Source of the DNA: a virus | DNA: 32,987 bases | Direction: 5' to 3' (one strand) | IMG/VR virus record: IMGVR_UViG_3300021092_000116 | Span: 1-32,987 of that record | Part shown: positions 16,594 to 24,937 of the stretch, in pieces | Layout: every line of letters starts with the position of its first letter | Position numbering within the stretch: position 1 is the first letter of the stretch | Notes under the pieces: model-generated | What the model was told of the DNA's origin: nothing | Databases searched by the model: none | What the model saw: only the letters and a program-made list of their open reading frames with translations | Translations under genes and position numbers: made by a program

Positions 16594-17328
16594 ATGTCAC
16601 AAAGAAGAAAAATTAACACAACAGAGGAGTCTGTAGATTCCCCAAATCACAAAAGAGATATTATCTCCCAAGTAGTTAAAAAAAGACCAAAAAGTAAATT
16701 TCTCACAGAAAACCAAAAAGTTTATTATGAAACATTACTTAACAACCAAATTACAATTTGTTCGGGACCTGCCGGTGTTGGTAAGAGTTACATAGCAATG
16801 AAAACCGCTGTGGATTTACTTCTTGATGAAGACAATGGATATGATAAAATTATTATTGTAAGACCCGCTGTTGAGGCTGAAGAAAAATTAGGGGCACTTC
16901 CAGGAAATTTAGAAGAAAAATTAGACCCTTATATCTTTCCTTCTTACTATTTGTTAAATAAAATTATCGGTAAAGAAGCAAGAGAAAAATTAAAAGAGGC
17001 CGAGGTGGTAGAGGTTTTTGCTTTGGCATATATTAGAGGAATGACAATTGATAATTCTATTTTAATTTTTGAGGAAGCTCAAAACGCCACACCAAAACAA
17101 ATGAAATTATTATTAACAAGAATTGGAAGTAATAGTAAATTCTTTATTTCAGGAGATATTGAACAAACGGATAGATACAAAGACAAAAAACATTCGGGGT
17201 TGTATGATGCGATAACCAAATTCGATGGAATCGGGGGTATTGGTATCTTTGAGTTTGGTGATAAAGATGGGGTTAGAAATCCTATAATAACAAAAATACT
17301 AAAAAGGTATGAAGAGGATCGGGATTGA
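16594..17328 (+). CDS. phoH: PhoH-like ATPase
   Basis: 244 residues. Walker A GPAGVGKS (58-65) and Walker B ILIFEEAQ (156-163) are intact, with VRPAVEAEEKLGALPG and ISGDIEQTD as further PhoH-family blocks. PhoH-like proteins are P-loop ATPases common in marine and freshwater phages. In bacteria some act in RNA metabolism as helicase-type enzymes; the phage role is unsettled. The N-terminal ~38 residues are a basic tail. The next gene starts 20 bases inside its end. Despite the name, phosphate control cannot be inferred here. Confidence 0.9.
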   Translation: MSQRRKINTTEESVDSPNHKRDIISQVVKKRPKSKFLTENQKVYYETLLNNQITICSGPAGVGKSYIAMKTAVDLLLDEDNGYDKIIIVRPAVEAEEKLGALPGNLEEKLDPYIFPSYYLLNKIIGKEAREKLKEAEVVEVFALAYIRGMTIDNSILIFEEAQNATPKQMKLLLTRIGSNSKFFISGDIEQTDRYKDKKHSGLYDAITKFDGIGGIGIFEFGDKDGVRNPIITKILKRYEEDRD

Positions 17329-17962
17329 TATTAATGGGGTACTTAGAGATACTATTGGTAAATTTACGCAACTTTATGAAAAATATTTAATAGAGTCTGA
17401 TGAAGATCAATATATGGGACAAACCTATGAGATTGATTCGTCAGGAAATACTGAACCTATTGAATCTCAAGTTACAAATTTTGAATATAGGGTCCTATCT
17501 GAGGTAAACTCTTTAGATTTAATGAAACACTTCTCATTCAATAACAAAGAAGAATTATTCAATTTTATGTACGAGGAATATTCAATGGAGTTATTTGGAC
17601 ATGCACCTTCAACGGAAATGAACACCTTTAATATATTAAATGACATATACTTTGAATTAAGGGAAAATAATCAATTATTGTTGGTTTCAAATGAAATTGG
17701 TAAATCAAAACCGGCAACACTGTTTTTTGTTTCTAAGTTTGGTTGTTTATTGGAAAAAATCTTTTTTTTCAGTGAATATACAAGAAAATCCATGTGGTAT
17801 GAAGTTGATATTTTACTTACCGCAGATCCTACCCTATTATTAGAAAAACCTAAAGATAAAGTTGTAATAAAATTTATTACAAATTATAACAAAGAAATAA
17901 AAAATGATTTCGAGATTACCTCTTTATCTGAGTTTGGTCAAATAATTAAAAAAATATTATAA
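17309..17962 (+). CDS. HAD-like protein, atypical motif I
   Basis: 217 residues beginning inside the phoH gene. The start GIDINGVLRDT resembles HAD motif I (DxDG), but the second Asp is Asn (D7-I-N9), so the usual general acid is changed. Motif II-like LLVSNE, a K-P segment GKSKPATLFFVSKFG in place of motif III, and DILLTADPTLLL near motif IV follow in the expected order. It may be a nucleotidase or phosphatase of altered or lost activity, or a binding protein. The N9 change could be a real loss or a tolerated variant. Confidence 0.6.
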   Translation: MKRIGIDINGVLRDTIGKFTQLYEKYLIESDEDQYMGQTYEIDSSGNTEPIESQVTNFEYRVLSEVNSLDLMKHFSFNNKEELFNFMYEEYSMELFGHAPSTEMNTFNILNDIYFELRENNQLLLVSNEIGKSKPATLFFVSKFGCLLEKIFFFSEYTRKSMWYEVDILLTADPTLLLEKPKDKVVIKFITNYNKEIKNDFEITSLSEFGQIIKKIL

Positions 17963-17964
17963 AT

Positions 17965-18219
17965 ATGATTAAAATATTAGGTGAAAATTACTATTTAGAT
18001 TTAGACAAATTAGACTCTGAATTACAAATACAACCCACCTCAGGAGAAACACAAATTCATTTAGTGAAATATGAAATTGTAAAAATGATGATCGAAACAA
18101 TTATAACTGAAGTAGATCAGATAGATGAAAACATGGGAATGAAAAGTAGTGAACTAACAATACCCTTTAAGTTGGCATTTAATACATTACTTTTCAAAAA
18201 AATAATAAACAAAATATAA
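17965..18219 (+). CDS. Small unknown protein
   Basis: 84 residues, two bases after the HAD-like gene. The start is IKILGENYYLDLDKLDSEL. A helical, negatively charged middle (VKYEIVKMMIETIITEVDQ) follows, then a hydrophobic C-terminal helix. No motif is recognised. It has no signal peptide or clear membrane span. The tail of the gene overlaps a TATAAATA sequence that lies too close to the next ATG to be a convincing promoter. Confidence 0.65.
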   Translation: MIKILGENYYLDLDKLDSELQIQPTSGETQIHLVKYEIVKMMIETIITEVDQIDENMGMKSSELTIPFKLAFNTLLFKKIINKI

Positions 18220-18226
18220 ATAAAAA

Positions 18227-19288
18227 ATGACTAACGAACAGATTTCCAAATTAGAAACGGCTATTCTTAACATGGAACAAAAAAAATCACGAATTTATTT
18301 TTTAGTTCAGGATACCAAAGGTAACGCTAAAGCGTCAGTGAGGTATATCTATCAGATGGCTAAAACACTTAAAGACAACGGATATAATTCCATAATTTTA
18401 CACGAGAAACCTGATTATTTTGGAGTCTCTACATGGTTGGGTGAAGAGTACATGGAAATTGAACACCAACCGATTGAGGGTACAAATTTAGAAATATCGC
18501 CAGACGATTTAATTGTTGTTCCTGAACTTTATGGTTTTGTGATGGATCAAATAACAAAATTACCTTGTGGTAAAATTGTATTGAGTCAGTGTTATGACCA
18601 CATTTTCGAAACTTTACAACCAGGTCAAACATGGAGTAACCTTGGGTTTTTGAAGTGTATTACCACAAGTGAAAAACAAAAAGAGTATTTAGAGGGGGGT
18701 ATGAGAAACGTATCTTTTGACATAATTACACCTTACATTTCTGATAATTTTACTAAAAGTCAGTTTCCTAGTAAAACCATAGTAAACATTCACACAAGAG
18801 AACATAGAGATACTGTAAACCTTATAAAACATTTTTATGCGAAATTTCCTCAATATAGATGGATTACTTTCAGAGATTTGAGAGGTCTATCAGAAGCTCA
18901 ATTTGCTAAAGCAATGAAAGAAAGTTTTGTTTCTATATGGATAGATCAACAAAGTTCTTATGGTACATTCCCATTGGAGTCAATGAAATTGGGTGTTCCT
19001 GTAATTGGTTTGGTTCCCGATTTGGTTCCTTCATGGATGAATGAAAATAATGGAATTTGGATCAACAACAAATTGATGGTCACTGACGTACTTTCTGATT
19101 TTATACAAAATTGGTTAGAGGACAATTTAAATCCTACATTGTTCGAATCAATGGAGGATACAGTTAAAACCTTACCAACTAAAGAATTTTTTGAGAAAGA
19201 AGTCTTGGACTTATTTTCGAGAATGTTCGAAGTTAGAAAAGGAAACTTTGTTATACAATTAGATAAATTTCAAACAATAGAAGAATAA
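18227..19288 (+). CDS. GT-B glycosyltransferase-like protein
   Basis: 353 residues. The N-terminal Rossmann half has IYFLVQDTKGNAKASVRYIY and SIILHEKPDYFGV. The second half begins near KTIVNIHTREHRDTVNLIKHF and carries the donor-site segment SYGTFPLESMKLGVPVIG, where a Glu and Pro-Leu-Glu block match family-4-type enzymes. A WMNENNGIWINN segment follows. It probably transfers a sugar, as do its neighbours; the substrates are unknown. It begins seven bases after the small gene and ends one base before the next transferase. Confidence 0.75.
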   Translation: MTNEQISKLETAILNMEQKKSRIYFLVQDTKGNAKASVRYIYQMAKTLKDNGYNSIILHEKPDYFGVSTWLGEEYMEIEHQPIEGTNLEISPDDLIVVPELYGFVMDQITKLPCGKIVLSQCYDHIFETLQPGQTWSNLGFLKCITTSEKQKEYLEGGMRNVSFDIITPYISDNFTKSQFPSKTIVNIHTREHRDTVNLIKHFYAKFPQYRWITFRDLRGLSEAQFAKAMKESFVSIWIDQQSSYGTFPLESMKLGVPVIGLVPDLVPSWMNENNGIWINNKLMVTDVLSDFIQNWLEDNLNPTLFESMEDTVKTLPTKEFFEKEVLDLFSRMFEVRKGNFVIQLDKFQTIEE

Positions 19289-19289
19289 T

Positions 19290-20096
19290 ATGGAAAATGT
19301 GAATAAAATATCAGTGGTATTACCACTCAAAACCTCTTCCGCAATTGGTTTCGAGGATTTCTTTGACAAAAGTATTAAATCAGTACAGTATCAAAATGAA
19401 TTTGTAGATGAACTAGTAATTGTTTATTGTAACGACACAAATTTAGAAAGTCATCTAAAGTCTTATGATTTTGGTGATCTCAATGTAAACTTAGTTTCCT
19501 ACGATCAAACACCAAGTTTTCAATCACAAGTCAACTATGGTGTAAGTGTAGCAACTTCAAATTGGGTAAGTGTGTTAGAGTTCGATGATGAATACTCTAA
19601 TATTTGGTTTAAAAACTCTAAAAAATACATGGGATATTATCCTGAAGTTGATGTGTTTTTACCAATTGTGGTAGACGTAGATGATAAAGCGGTTTTTGCT
19701 GGATTTACAAACGAGGCGACTTTCGCTGCAAACATTTCTTCTGAAATTGGTATTTTAACAAATGAAACTTTACAAAACTTTCAAAATTTCCAATTCTCTG
19801 GCTGTGTGTTCAAAAAAGAAGTTTTCGAAAGATTGGGTGGTTTAAAACAAAATATAAAATTAACTTTTAACTATGAGTTGTTTTTGAGATTAACACAAAA
19901 CTCTTCAAAAATTATGAGCATACCAAGAGTTGGTTACAAACATATGAACCTTAGAGAAGGATCAATTTTTTGGAATTACAAAAATGGTCAAAATCAAATT
20001 ACCGAAGATGAGGCCCGTTTTTGGATTGAGTCGGCAAAAAAAGAATCTTTTTATAATGTTGAGAGAGATATAAAATATGAACCGCAAACTGTTTAA
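19290..20096 (+). CDS. Family 2-like glycosyltransferase
   Basis: 268 residues with a GT-A start (ISVVLPLKTSSAIGFEDFF), VDELVIVYCNDT, and SVATSNWVSVLEFDDEYS, where FDDE serves as the DxD-type metal site. SGCVFKKEVFERLGGLKQ is the usual acceptor-side loop, and NYELFLRLTQ supplies the late acidic motif. It is the last transferase of the cassette. Its stop overlaps the sigma-factor ATG (TAATG), so glycosylation and late transcription genes may be translated from one message. Confidence 0.8.
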   Translation: MENVNKISVVLPLKTSSAIGFEDFFDKSIKSVQYQNEFVDELVIVYCNDTNLESHLKSYDFGDLNVNLVSYDQTPSFQSQVNYGVSVATSNWVSVLEFDDEYSNIWFKNSKKYMGYYPEVDVFLPIVVDVDDKAVFAGFTNEATFAANISSEIGILTNETLQNFQNFQFSGCVFKKEVFERLGGLKQNIKLTFNYELFLRLTQNSSKIMSIPRVGYKHMNLREGSIFWNYKNGQNQITEDEARFWIESAKKESFYNVERDIKYEPQTV

Positions 20097-20839
20097 TGTT
20101 TGAAAATGATTACTCAGATCAAATAGAAAAGAAAAAGAAAGGAAGAAAACCAAAAACAAACAACTATTTCGATGAACGTGAGGAAAATGCGGTCAAACTT
20201 TTTTTAGTTACCGATTCGGATTATGAAAGAAATAAAATTTACAATGAGTTTTTGAGACACCCTTTGGACAAAATGATATCTTCCATAATCCGAAGATATA
20301 AATTGTATAGGAAGGATATGAATTATGAAGAAATTCATAATGACACACATTCTTTTTTGATGACAAAAATAGAAAAGTTTAAGCCTTCTAAAGAAAAGAA
20401 GGCTTATTCTTACTTTGGTACTATTTGTAAAAATTACCTTATGGGTCAAATTATGAAAGATCAGAAAGAAATAAATCGTAAAATTTCTTACGAAGATATT
20501 TCTGGGGATCTCAGTAATAACATGAACATGTCCTATTACATAGATTCAGATGAGGTTGGTTCTGAAGTTATAATTAAAAAGTTTTTAGATAAATTGAAAG
20601 AAACTTTGGAGGATGATAATGTAAATGAACAAGAGTACAAATTAGGCTCGGCAATACACGATTTGTTTGAAAATTACGGTACAATATTTCCTGATTCAAA
20701 CAACAATAAGTTCAATAAAAACATTATTTTATTTGAGCTTAGGGAAATGACAAACCTATCAACTAAGGAAATTAGAACGTCTTTGAAAAAATATAAAAAG
20801 ATATACTTTGAGTTAGTTCAAGAAATTTTAAAAAAATAA
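20096..20839 (+). CDS. Late-transcription sigma factor, gp55-like
   Basis: 247 residues with a basic N-terminus (EKKKKGRKPK). Residues ~46-125 resemble sigma region 2: DKMISSIIRRYKLYRKDMNYEEIHND and the aromatic KKAYSYFGTICKNYLMGQI segment used to melt and bind -10 elements (split here as YSYFGTICKNYL). A second helical part with region-4-like spacing ends in TNLSTKEIRTSLKKYKK. T4 gp55 directs host polymerase to TATAAATA late promoters, and such boxes occur in this window. It lies immediately upstream of the structural genes it would control. Confidence 0.75.
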   Translation: MFENDYSDQIEKKKKGRKPKTNNYFDEREENAVKLFLVTDSDYERNKIYNEFLRHPLDKMISSIIRRYKLYRKDMNYEEIHNDTHSFLMTKIEKFKPSKEKKAYSYFGTICKNYLMGQIMKDQKEINRKISYEDISGDLSNNMNMSYYIDSDEVGSEVIIKKFLDKLKETLEDDNVNEQEYKLGSAIHDLFENYGTIFPDSNNNKFNKNIILFELREMTNLSTKEIRTSLKKYKKIYFELVQEILKK

Positions 20840-20850
20840 TATTTATAGAT

Positions 20851-21222
20851 ATGCCAAGACCATCAAAAAAACAAATCAATTTATCAAAAGAATCAATGTT
20901 GTCTTTGATGCAAGAAATCTATAATGAACTTGTTGAACAAAAAAACACGGCGATTAGAATTCAAAATAAAATGTTAACAATGATGAAAGAACCTGAAGAT
21001 ATGATTATTATAGGTCCTGTTATTGAGAAACAACAAAAAATTATAAACGACTGTGTTGAAAAAAAACTTACTCTTTCTAAGCTACAGGCTCAAATGTGGC
21101 AAAAAAACACAGAAAAAGAAGAGGATTTTACGTTATCAGATTTAGAAATTGACGATGATACAATTCAGAATTTATTAAAAAAAGACGCGAATTCTGACTA
21201 CAAATATAAAATGCATAAATAA
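20851..21222 (+). CDS. Unknown small helical protein
   Basis: 123 residues. A basic start (MPRPSKKQINLSKESM) is followed by a long helix with heptad-like spacing (LMQEIYNELVEQKNTAIRI), then an acidic C-terminal part (FTLSDLEIDDDTIQNLL). No enzyme motif is seen. It sits between the sigma factor and the first large structural gene, 11 bases and 6 bases away. A tail or baseplate assembly role is possible from position only. Confidence 0.7.
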   Translation: MPRPSKKQINLSKESMLSLMQEIYNELVEQKNTAIRIQNKMLTMMKEPEDMIIIGPVIEKQQKIINDCVEKKLTLSKLQAQMWQKNTEKEEDFTLSDLEIDDDTIQNLLKKDANSDYKYKMHK

Positions 21223-21228
21223 TAAAAA

Positions 21229-23151
21229 ATGCCAATAGACGTTCAAAGTAGTTTTCAGAAAGTTGATAAAGAGGCACAAATATTTCCCATATACAAACAG
21301 TTAAGGGAAGATCAAAAAAAATTAGAAAAAAAGGTTTCTGACTCGTTTGATAAATATGAAAACAAACTAAAAACTCAATTATCTGAGTGGTCAGAAAAAA
21401 AACAAGATTTCCAAGACGATGTCAAAACCGCCTTTACTGAGTTGGTTAAATTATCAAAATTAATCAATGGTAGTGGTGCTGATACAAATTCTTATTTAAA
21501 AAAAGTTTTTATTAAATCATTAAAAGAATTACAACCAAAATTAAAATCAATTCTCATTGACGCGATTAAAAAAACTTTAGGTTGTTCTTCAGATTTCATT
21601 CTTCCGGCAAACACACCTATTTTCATTAAAGTACAATCGATAGATTTTTTCAATTACCTTACGTTAAGTGCGGATACACAGTTAGGAAAATTAATTTATG
21701 AAAAACCTGACATAAATTACTTTTCATATCCGTTTGCAATGAATAGGTTGTTGTATAACAGAATACAAAACTTAAACCAACCACTTTCTGTGGTTGCTGG
21801 TACACCGTATGTGGGTAAATCGACACAGAATATTTTTGACATTGAGTATGTACAACAATACAATACTCCATTGGGTGTGGTACAAGGAAATTTTTTTAAG
21901 TTTACATTCTCTTCCAGATCAACCCCACTTACAGTGGATGAATTCTTAAGTGATTATTTTGATACCTTAGACCTGTTTGATCCATTAAATGTTTTCACTC
22001 AACTTATAAACATTATTACTGGTGCCTTTTCTGTTTCAAAACAAAGTGGTGATGGTGAAATTACAGGGTTTCAAAAATTTCTAAAAATTTTACAAAGGAT
22101 ATTAGGGTTATGTTACGATCAAACTCCTGAAATTGATGTTAGTGGTGTTGCCAAAATTTCAGAAAGAGACGACCTATCTGACGACTTTTTTGAATTAAGT
22201 AATTTGGATTTGAGATTGATTGAAGAAAAAGTATCTGATATAAAATTGGGGGTTTTACAATTCGAGGAATGTGACAATATAAAACTTACAATGAATACGG
22301 CCGCAGTAATTGATGCGTTAAGTGAATTGGTTTTTAATGAGGGTGTAAATGAAAATAACGTAATTAATCAAACATCTAATGTAATTAACAACGTGACTAA
22401 TCAAAAGTTTAAATTGGCATATGATGACGCGTGGATTAATGAATTCCCAAAAGCTTTGGCAACGGCAATTCTTTCCCCAAAGATAATCCTACCTTTTATG
22501 GCAACCGCAAAGTCACTCTCACAATCTTTTGTAGATAATACAACAACCTTAGAAGATTTTCAAAAAAACTGTAAAACTTTCTTAATTGAATTTATGTCTC
22601 AATTAGGTGCGGTATACACAAGAATAATTTTCGAAATAGTAAAAAAAGATATCAAAAAATTGTTAAAGGAAGTTTTAAGTGATATATCAAAAGAACAAAA
22701 AACGAAAACCAAAAGAATGATACTTCCACTGACTTTACTTGGTTTAGGGGCGTCTATAAAAATATTGAAAGATTTCAGAGATTGTAAAAGTATTGTAGAT
22801 GATCTAACAAAAATTTTAAGTTTAGTTATTGAAAGAAAAATTAGTGCTCTTAAGGCTAACCCAAATGCTGATATACCACTTCCACTTTTGTTTGCCGCAA
22901 AACTATTAGAAGGGGCTTCCCCAACAAGGTCTTATATTAATACAATACAAAGATTAGAAGAATTAGGGATACCGACATCTCCTATGCCTGATGGAAGTCC
23001 CAATAAATTTCTTGCATCAATATCGGCAATAATAGACGGGATTGCGAAAGAAAATGATGAAAATGGTAAGTCAGTTGTTGCGATTGGTCCACTCACGGTA
23101 ACACCATTATTCACTACAACACCACAAAAAGCGTATGGAAAATCATTTTAA
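21229..23151 (+). CDS. Large virion/baseplate-type structural protein
   Basis: 640 residues, not matched to a named T4 protein. An N-terminal coiled coil spans ~20-90 (LREDQKKLEKKVSDSFDKYE). A mixed domain follows (PANTPIFIKVQSIDFFNYL). The central part includes Asn-rich repeats (NNVINQTSNVINNVTN). A basic helical stretch with a hydrophobic core lies near 490-520 (ILPLTLLGLGASIKILKDF), and the C-terminus is Pro/Thr-rich. The length and position just before a gp5-type OB-fold gene suggest a baseplate or tail component. The start has A-rich upstream sequence (AAATAATAAAAA). Confidence 0.75.
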   Translation: MPIDVQSSFQKVDKEAQIFPIYKQLREDQKKLEKKVSDSFDKYENKLKTQLSEWSEKKQDFQDDVKTAFTELVKLSKLINGSGADTNSYLKKVFIKSLKELQPKLKSILIDAIKKTLGCSSDFILPANTPIFIKVQSIDFFNYLTLSADTQLGKLIYEKPDINYFSYPFAMNRLLYNRIQNLNQPLSVVAGTPYVGKSTQNIFDIEYVQQYNTPLGVVQGNFFKFTFSSRSTPLTVDEFLSDYFDTLDLFDPLNVFTQLINIITGAFSVSKQSGDGEITGFQKFLKILQRILGLCYDQTPEIDVSGVAKISERDDLSDDFFELSNLDLRLIEEKVSDIKLGVLQFEECDNIKLTMNTAAVIDALSELVFNEGVNENNVINQTSNVINNVTNQKFKLAYDDAWINEFPKALATAILSPKIILPFMATAKSLSQSFVDNTTTLEDFQKNCKTFLIEFMSQLGAVYTRIIFEIVKKDIKKLLKEVLSDISKEQKTKTKRMILPLTLLGLGASIKILKDFRDCKSIVDDLTKILSLVIERKISALKANPNADIPLPLLFAAKLLEGASPTRSYINTIQRLEELGIPTSPMPDGSPNKFLASISAIIDGIAKENDENGKSVVAIGPLTVTPLFTTTPQKAYGKSF

Positions 23152-23365
23152 ATTCGAAAGGGAAAAAATTGATCCTAAAAAAATTATAGAAATTGTTCAT
23201 GACTATGAAAATTCATCGAACAAAGATTTGAATTTGGCATTACAATTTATTCAAAAAGACTTTGAGTATACAAAAAATATGTTACTCAAAATGAGTGAAC
23301 ATTTAGATAAATTGGAAAGCACTTATAATTTATTACATAAAGAATACATGTCTAGAAATGTTTGA
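23135..23365 (+). CDS. Small coiled-coil protein
   Basis: 76 residues, starting 17 bases inside the previous gene and overlapping the next by 8 bases. It is nearly all helix (LALQFIQKDFEYTKNMLL, MSEHLDKLESTYNLL) with heptad-like hydrophobic spacing. Such overlaps on both sides imply translational coupling. It is probably an assembly or chaperone-like partner of its structural neighbours. The family is not recognised. Confidence 0.65.
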   Translation: MENHFKFEREKIDPKKIIEIVHDYENSSNKDLNLALQFIQKDFEYTKNMLLKMSEHLDKLESTYNLLHKEYMSRNV

Positions 23366-24917
23366 TAATAAGTTAATATTTTTTGGTTATGTCTTAGATA
23401 ACAAAGATCCTCTTTTTTTAGGAAGACTCAGGGTATTTCCTCGACATGAAACTAAAGATGATTTGGTTCCTAAGGATGTAAAAGGAAAACCAATTCCTGA
23501 ATCTATATGGAAATGGACTTCAGAAGACCCGTTTATTTTTTTACCTTTGATACCTTACTACGTTAGTCAAGTTCCCGAAATAGATGAGTATGTACACTTA
23601 TTGTATTACAATGTAAAAGAAAGAACAAATAATAGTAAATTCTATATTCAAGGACCAATTACTAGACCACAAAACAATGCTTATGAGATTAATAATAATT
23701 CTGAGTCTATATTGGCCAGTGGTGAGTACATGAAACTTTCGAACAAATTGAGGGATATTACAGGATCTACACTTCCAAGTGTTTATGGAATTTACCCTGA
23801 ACCAGGCGACAACGCAATTCTTAGTAGAGGTACCACTGACATGGTTTTGAAAAAAGATACCGTTTTAATTAGATCAGGAAAAAATATTACAACCCAAACT
23901 GCTAATTTTAACATACCAAAAAAAAATCCAAATTGGGGATTTTTACAAATTTCAACATTTGACCAAGAAAGGGTTTTGTTAGAACCTCTAACATTAGAGG
24001 AATCTATTCAAGAACCACTTCAAATAAAAAAGGTAATTGAGTGGTCAATCGACGGGTCACAATATATTTCAGGAATTACATCATTCAACACGGTAACAGG
24101 AGACACATTTTATAAGGGTTGTATTTACCTTTATTCTATGATTCCAAACTCTGTCGCACTTTCAACAACAATTGATCTTGACACACCAATTAACCAATAC
24201 TTATCAACTGTAGACTACTCGATTTGTTTTTCGGGGTTGAATTTCAATGATTCGTTGAACATTATCAATACGTTTATTCAAAACGTAAATGACAGTAAAA
24301 TTAATATTAACGGATATCCACAATACCCACCAACAAACGATGATATAATTTTAAATCAATTTCCTTTTTATGTAAAACCTAACTATTCAACATTAACTAA
24401 ATTGAACTCAACAGGGGCTACAGATTTTAATTTGGTTTCTTTGTTTAATCAAAAAATAAAATTGAACCAATCAGAATCAGAATATGGAAACTTTTTGGTG
24501 TGGTCAAGAGGTGTAATTGGTCAACAAACAACAGTTAGAGAAAACACCGTAGAAAGAACGGAGTATAAAGCAAAACCTGTATCGTTTGGATCTTTAGTTG
24601 CTGATAACGTTTATTTAATTTCTCATAAAAGTCAAATTCCATCTAAAGGAGACAAAGTAAATTTACAGGAGTCTTTATATGGAATAACACAACTTCAATA
24701 TACAGAAGAAATCTTAGATCGAACGGATCCTATGGTTAGGGGTGAAGAATTAATGAAACTTTTAAATAAAATTGTGGACTTTTTAGGTTCACATGTTCAT
24801 AACCCAAATGAAGCTCCTATTGGTATTGGAACTGACGGCACTGAGTTAGTAGAAATTAGAAAAATCTTACAAGACGCAGACGCAACTATTTTAAATCAAA
24901 ATATTCGACTTAATTGA
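23358..24917 (+). CDS. Baseplate hub/spike-like protein with gp5-type OB domain
   Basis: 519 residues. The start LIFFGYVLDNKDPLFLGRLR matches the gp5 OB-fold opening (F-x-G-x-V-x-x-x-x-D-P-x-x-x-G-R-x-R-V), followed by RVFPRHETKDD. No lysozyme domain follows, so this is not a full T4 gp5. A large beta-rich middle leads to a C-terminal segment LLNKIVDFLGSHVHNPNEAP with an HxH pair, as in some phage spike tips that hold metal. It is probably a baseplate component that starts the tube or spike. The start overlaps the preceding gene by 8 bases. Confidence 0.72.
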   Translation: MFDNKLIFFGYVLDNKDPLFLGRLRVFPRHETKDDLVPKDVKGKPIPESIWKWTSEDPFIFLPLIPYYVSQVPEIDEYVHLLYYNVKERTNNSKFYIQGPITRPQNNAYEINNNSESILASGEYMKLSNKLRDITGSTLPSVYGIYPEPGDNAILSRGTTDMVLKKDTVLIRSGKNITTQTANFNIPKKNPNWGFLQISTFDQERVLLEPLTLEESIQEPLQIKKVIEWSIDGSQYISGITSFNTVTGDTFYKGCIYLYSMIPNSVALSTTIDLDTPINQYLSTVDYSICFSGLNFNDSLNIINTFIQNVNDSKININGYPQYPPTNDDIILNQFPFYVKPNYSTLTKLNSTGATDFNLVSLFNQKIKLNQSESEYGNFLVWSRGVIGQQTTVRENTVERTEYKAKPVSFGSLVADNVYLISHKSQIPSKGDKVNLQESLYGITQLQYTEEILDRTDPMVRGEELMKLLNKIVDFLGSHVHNPNEAPIGIGTDGTELVEIRKILQDADATILNQNIRLN

Positions 24918-24937
24918 TATTTATAAATAAAAAGTAA

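Noticed and set aside
18215-18222. TATAAATA as a promoter for the 18227 gene
   Set aside because: Only 4 bases from the start codon, which leaves no room for a leader; it overlaps the previous stop and is likely chance or a translation signal.
9668-20096. Host surface-polysaccharide locus rather than phage genes
   Set aside because: The genes are interleaved, with overlapping stops and starts, with phage-type exonuclease, dUTPase, PhoH and a late sigma factor.
24918-24929. Palindrome TATTTATAAATA as a late promoter for the 24938 gene
   Set aside because: Only 8 bases from the ATG, giving a leader of about 2-3 bases. Possible but too weak to list as a feature.
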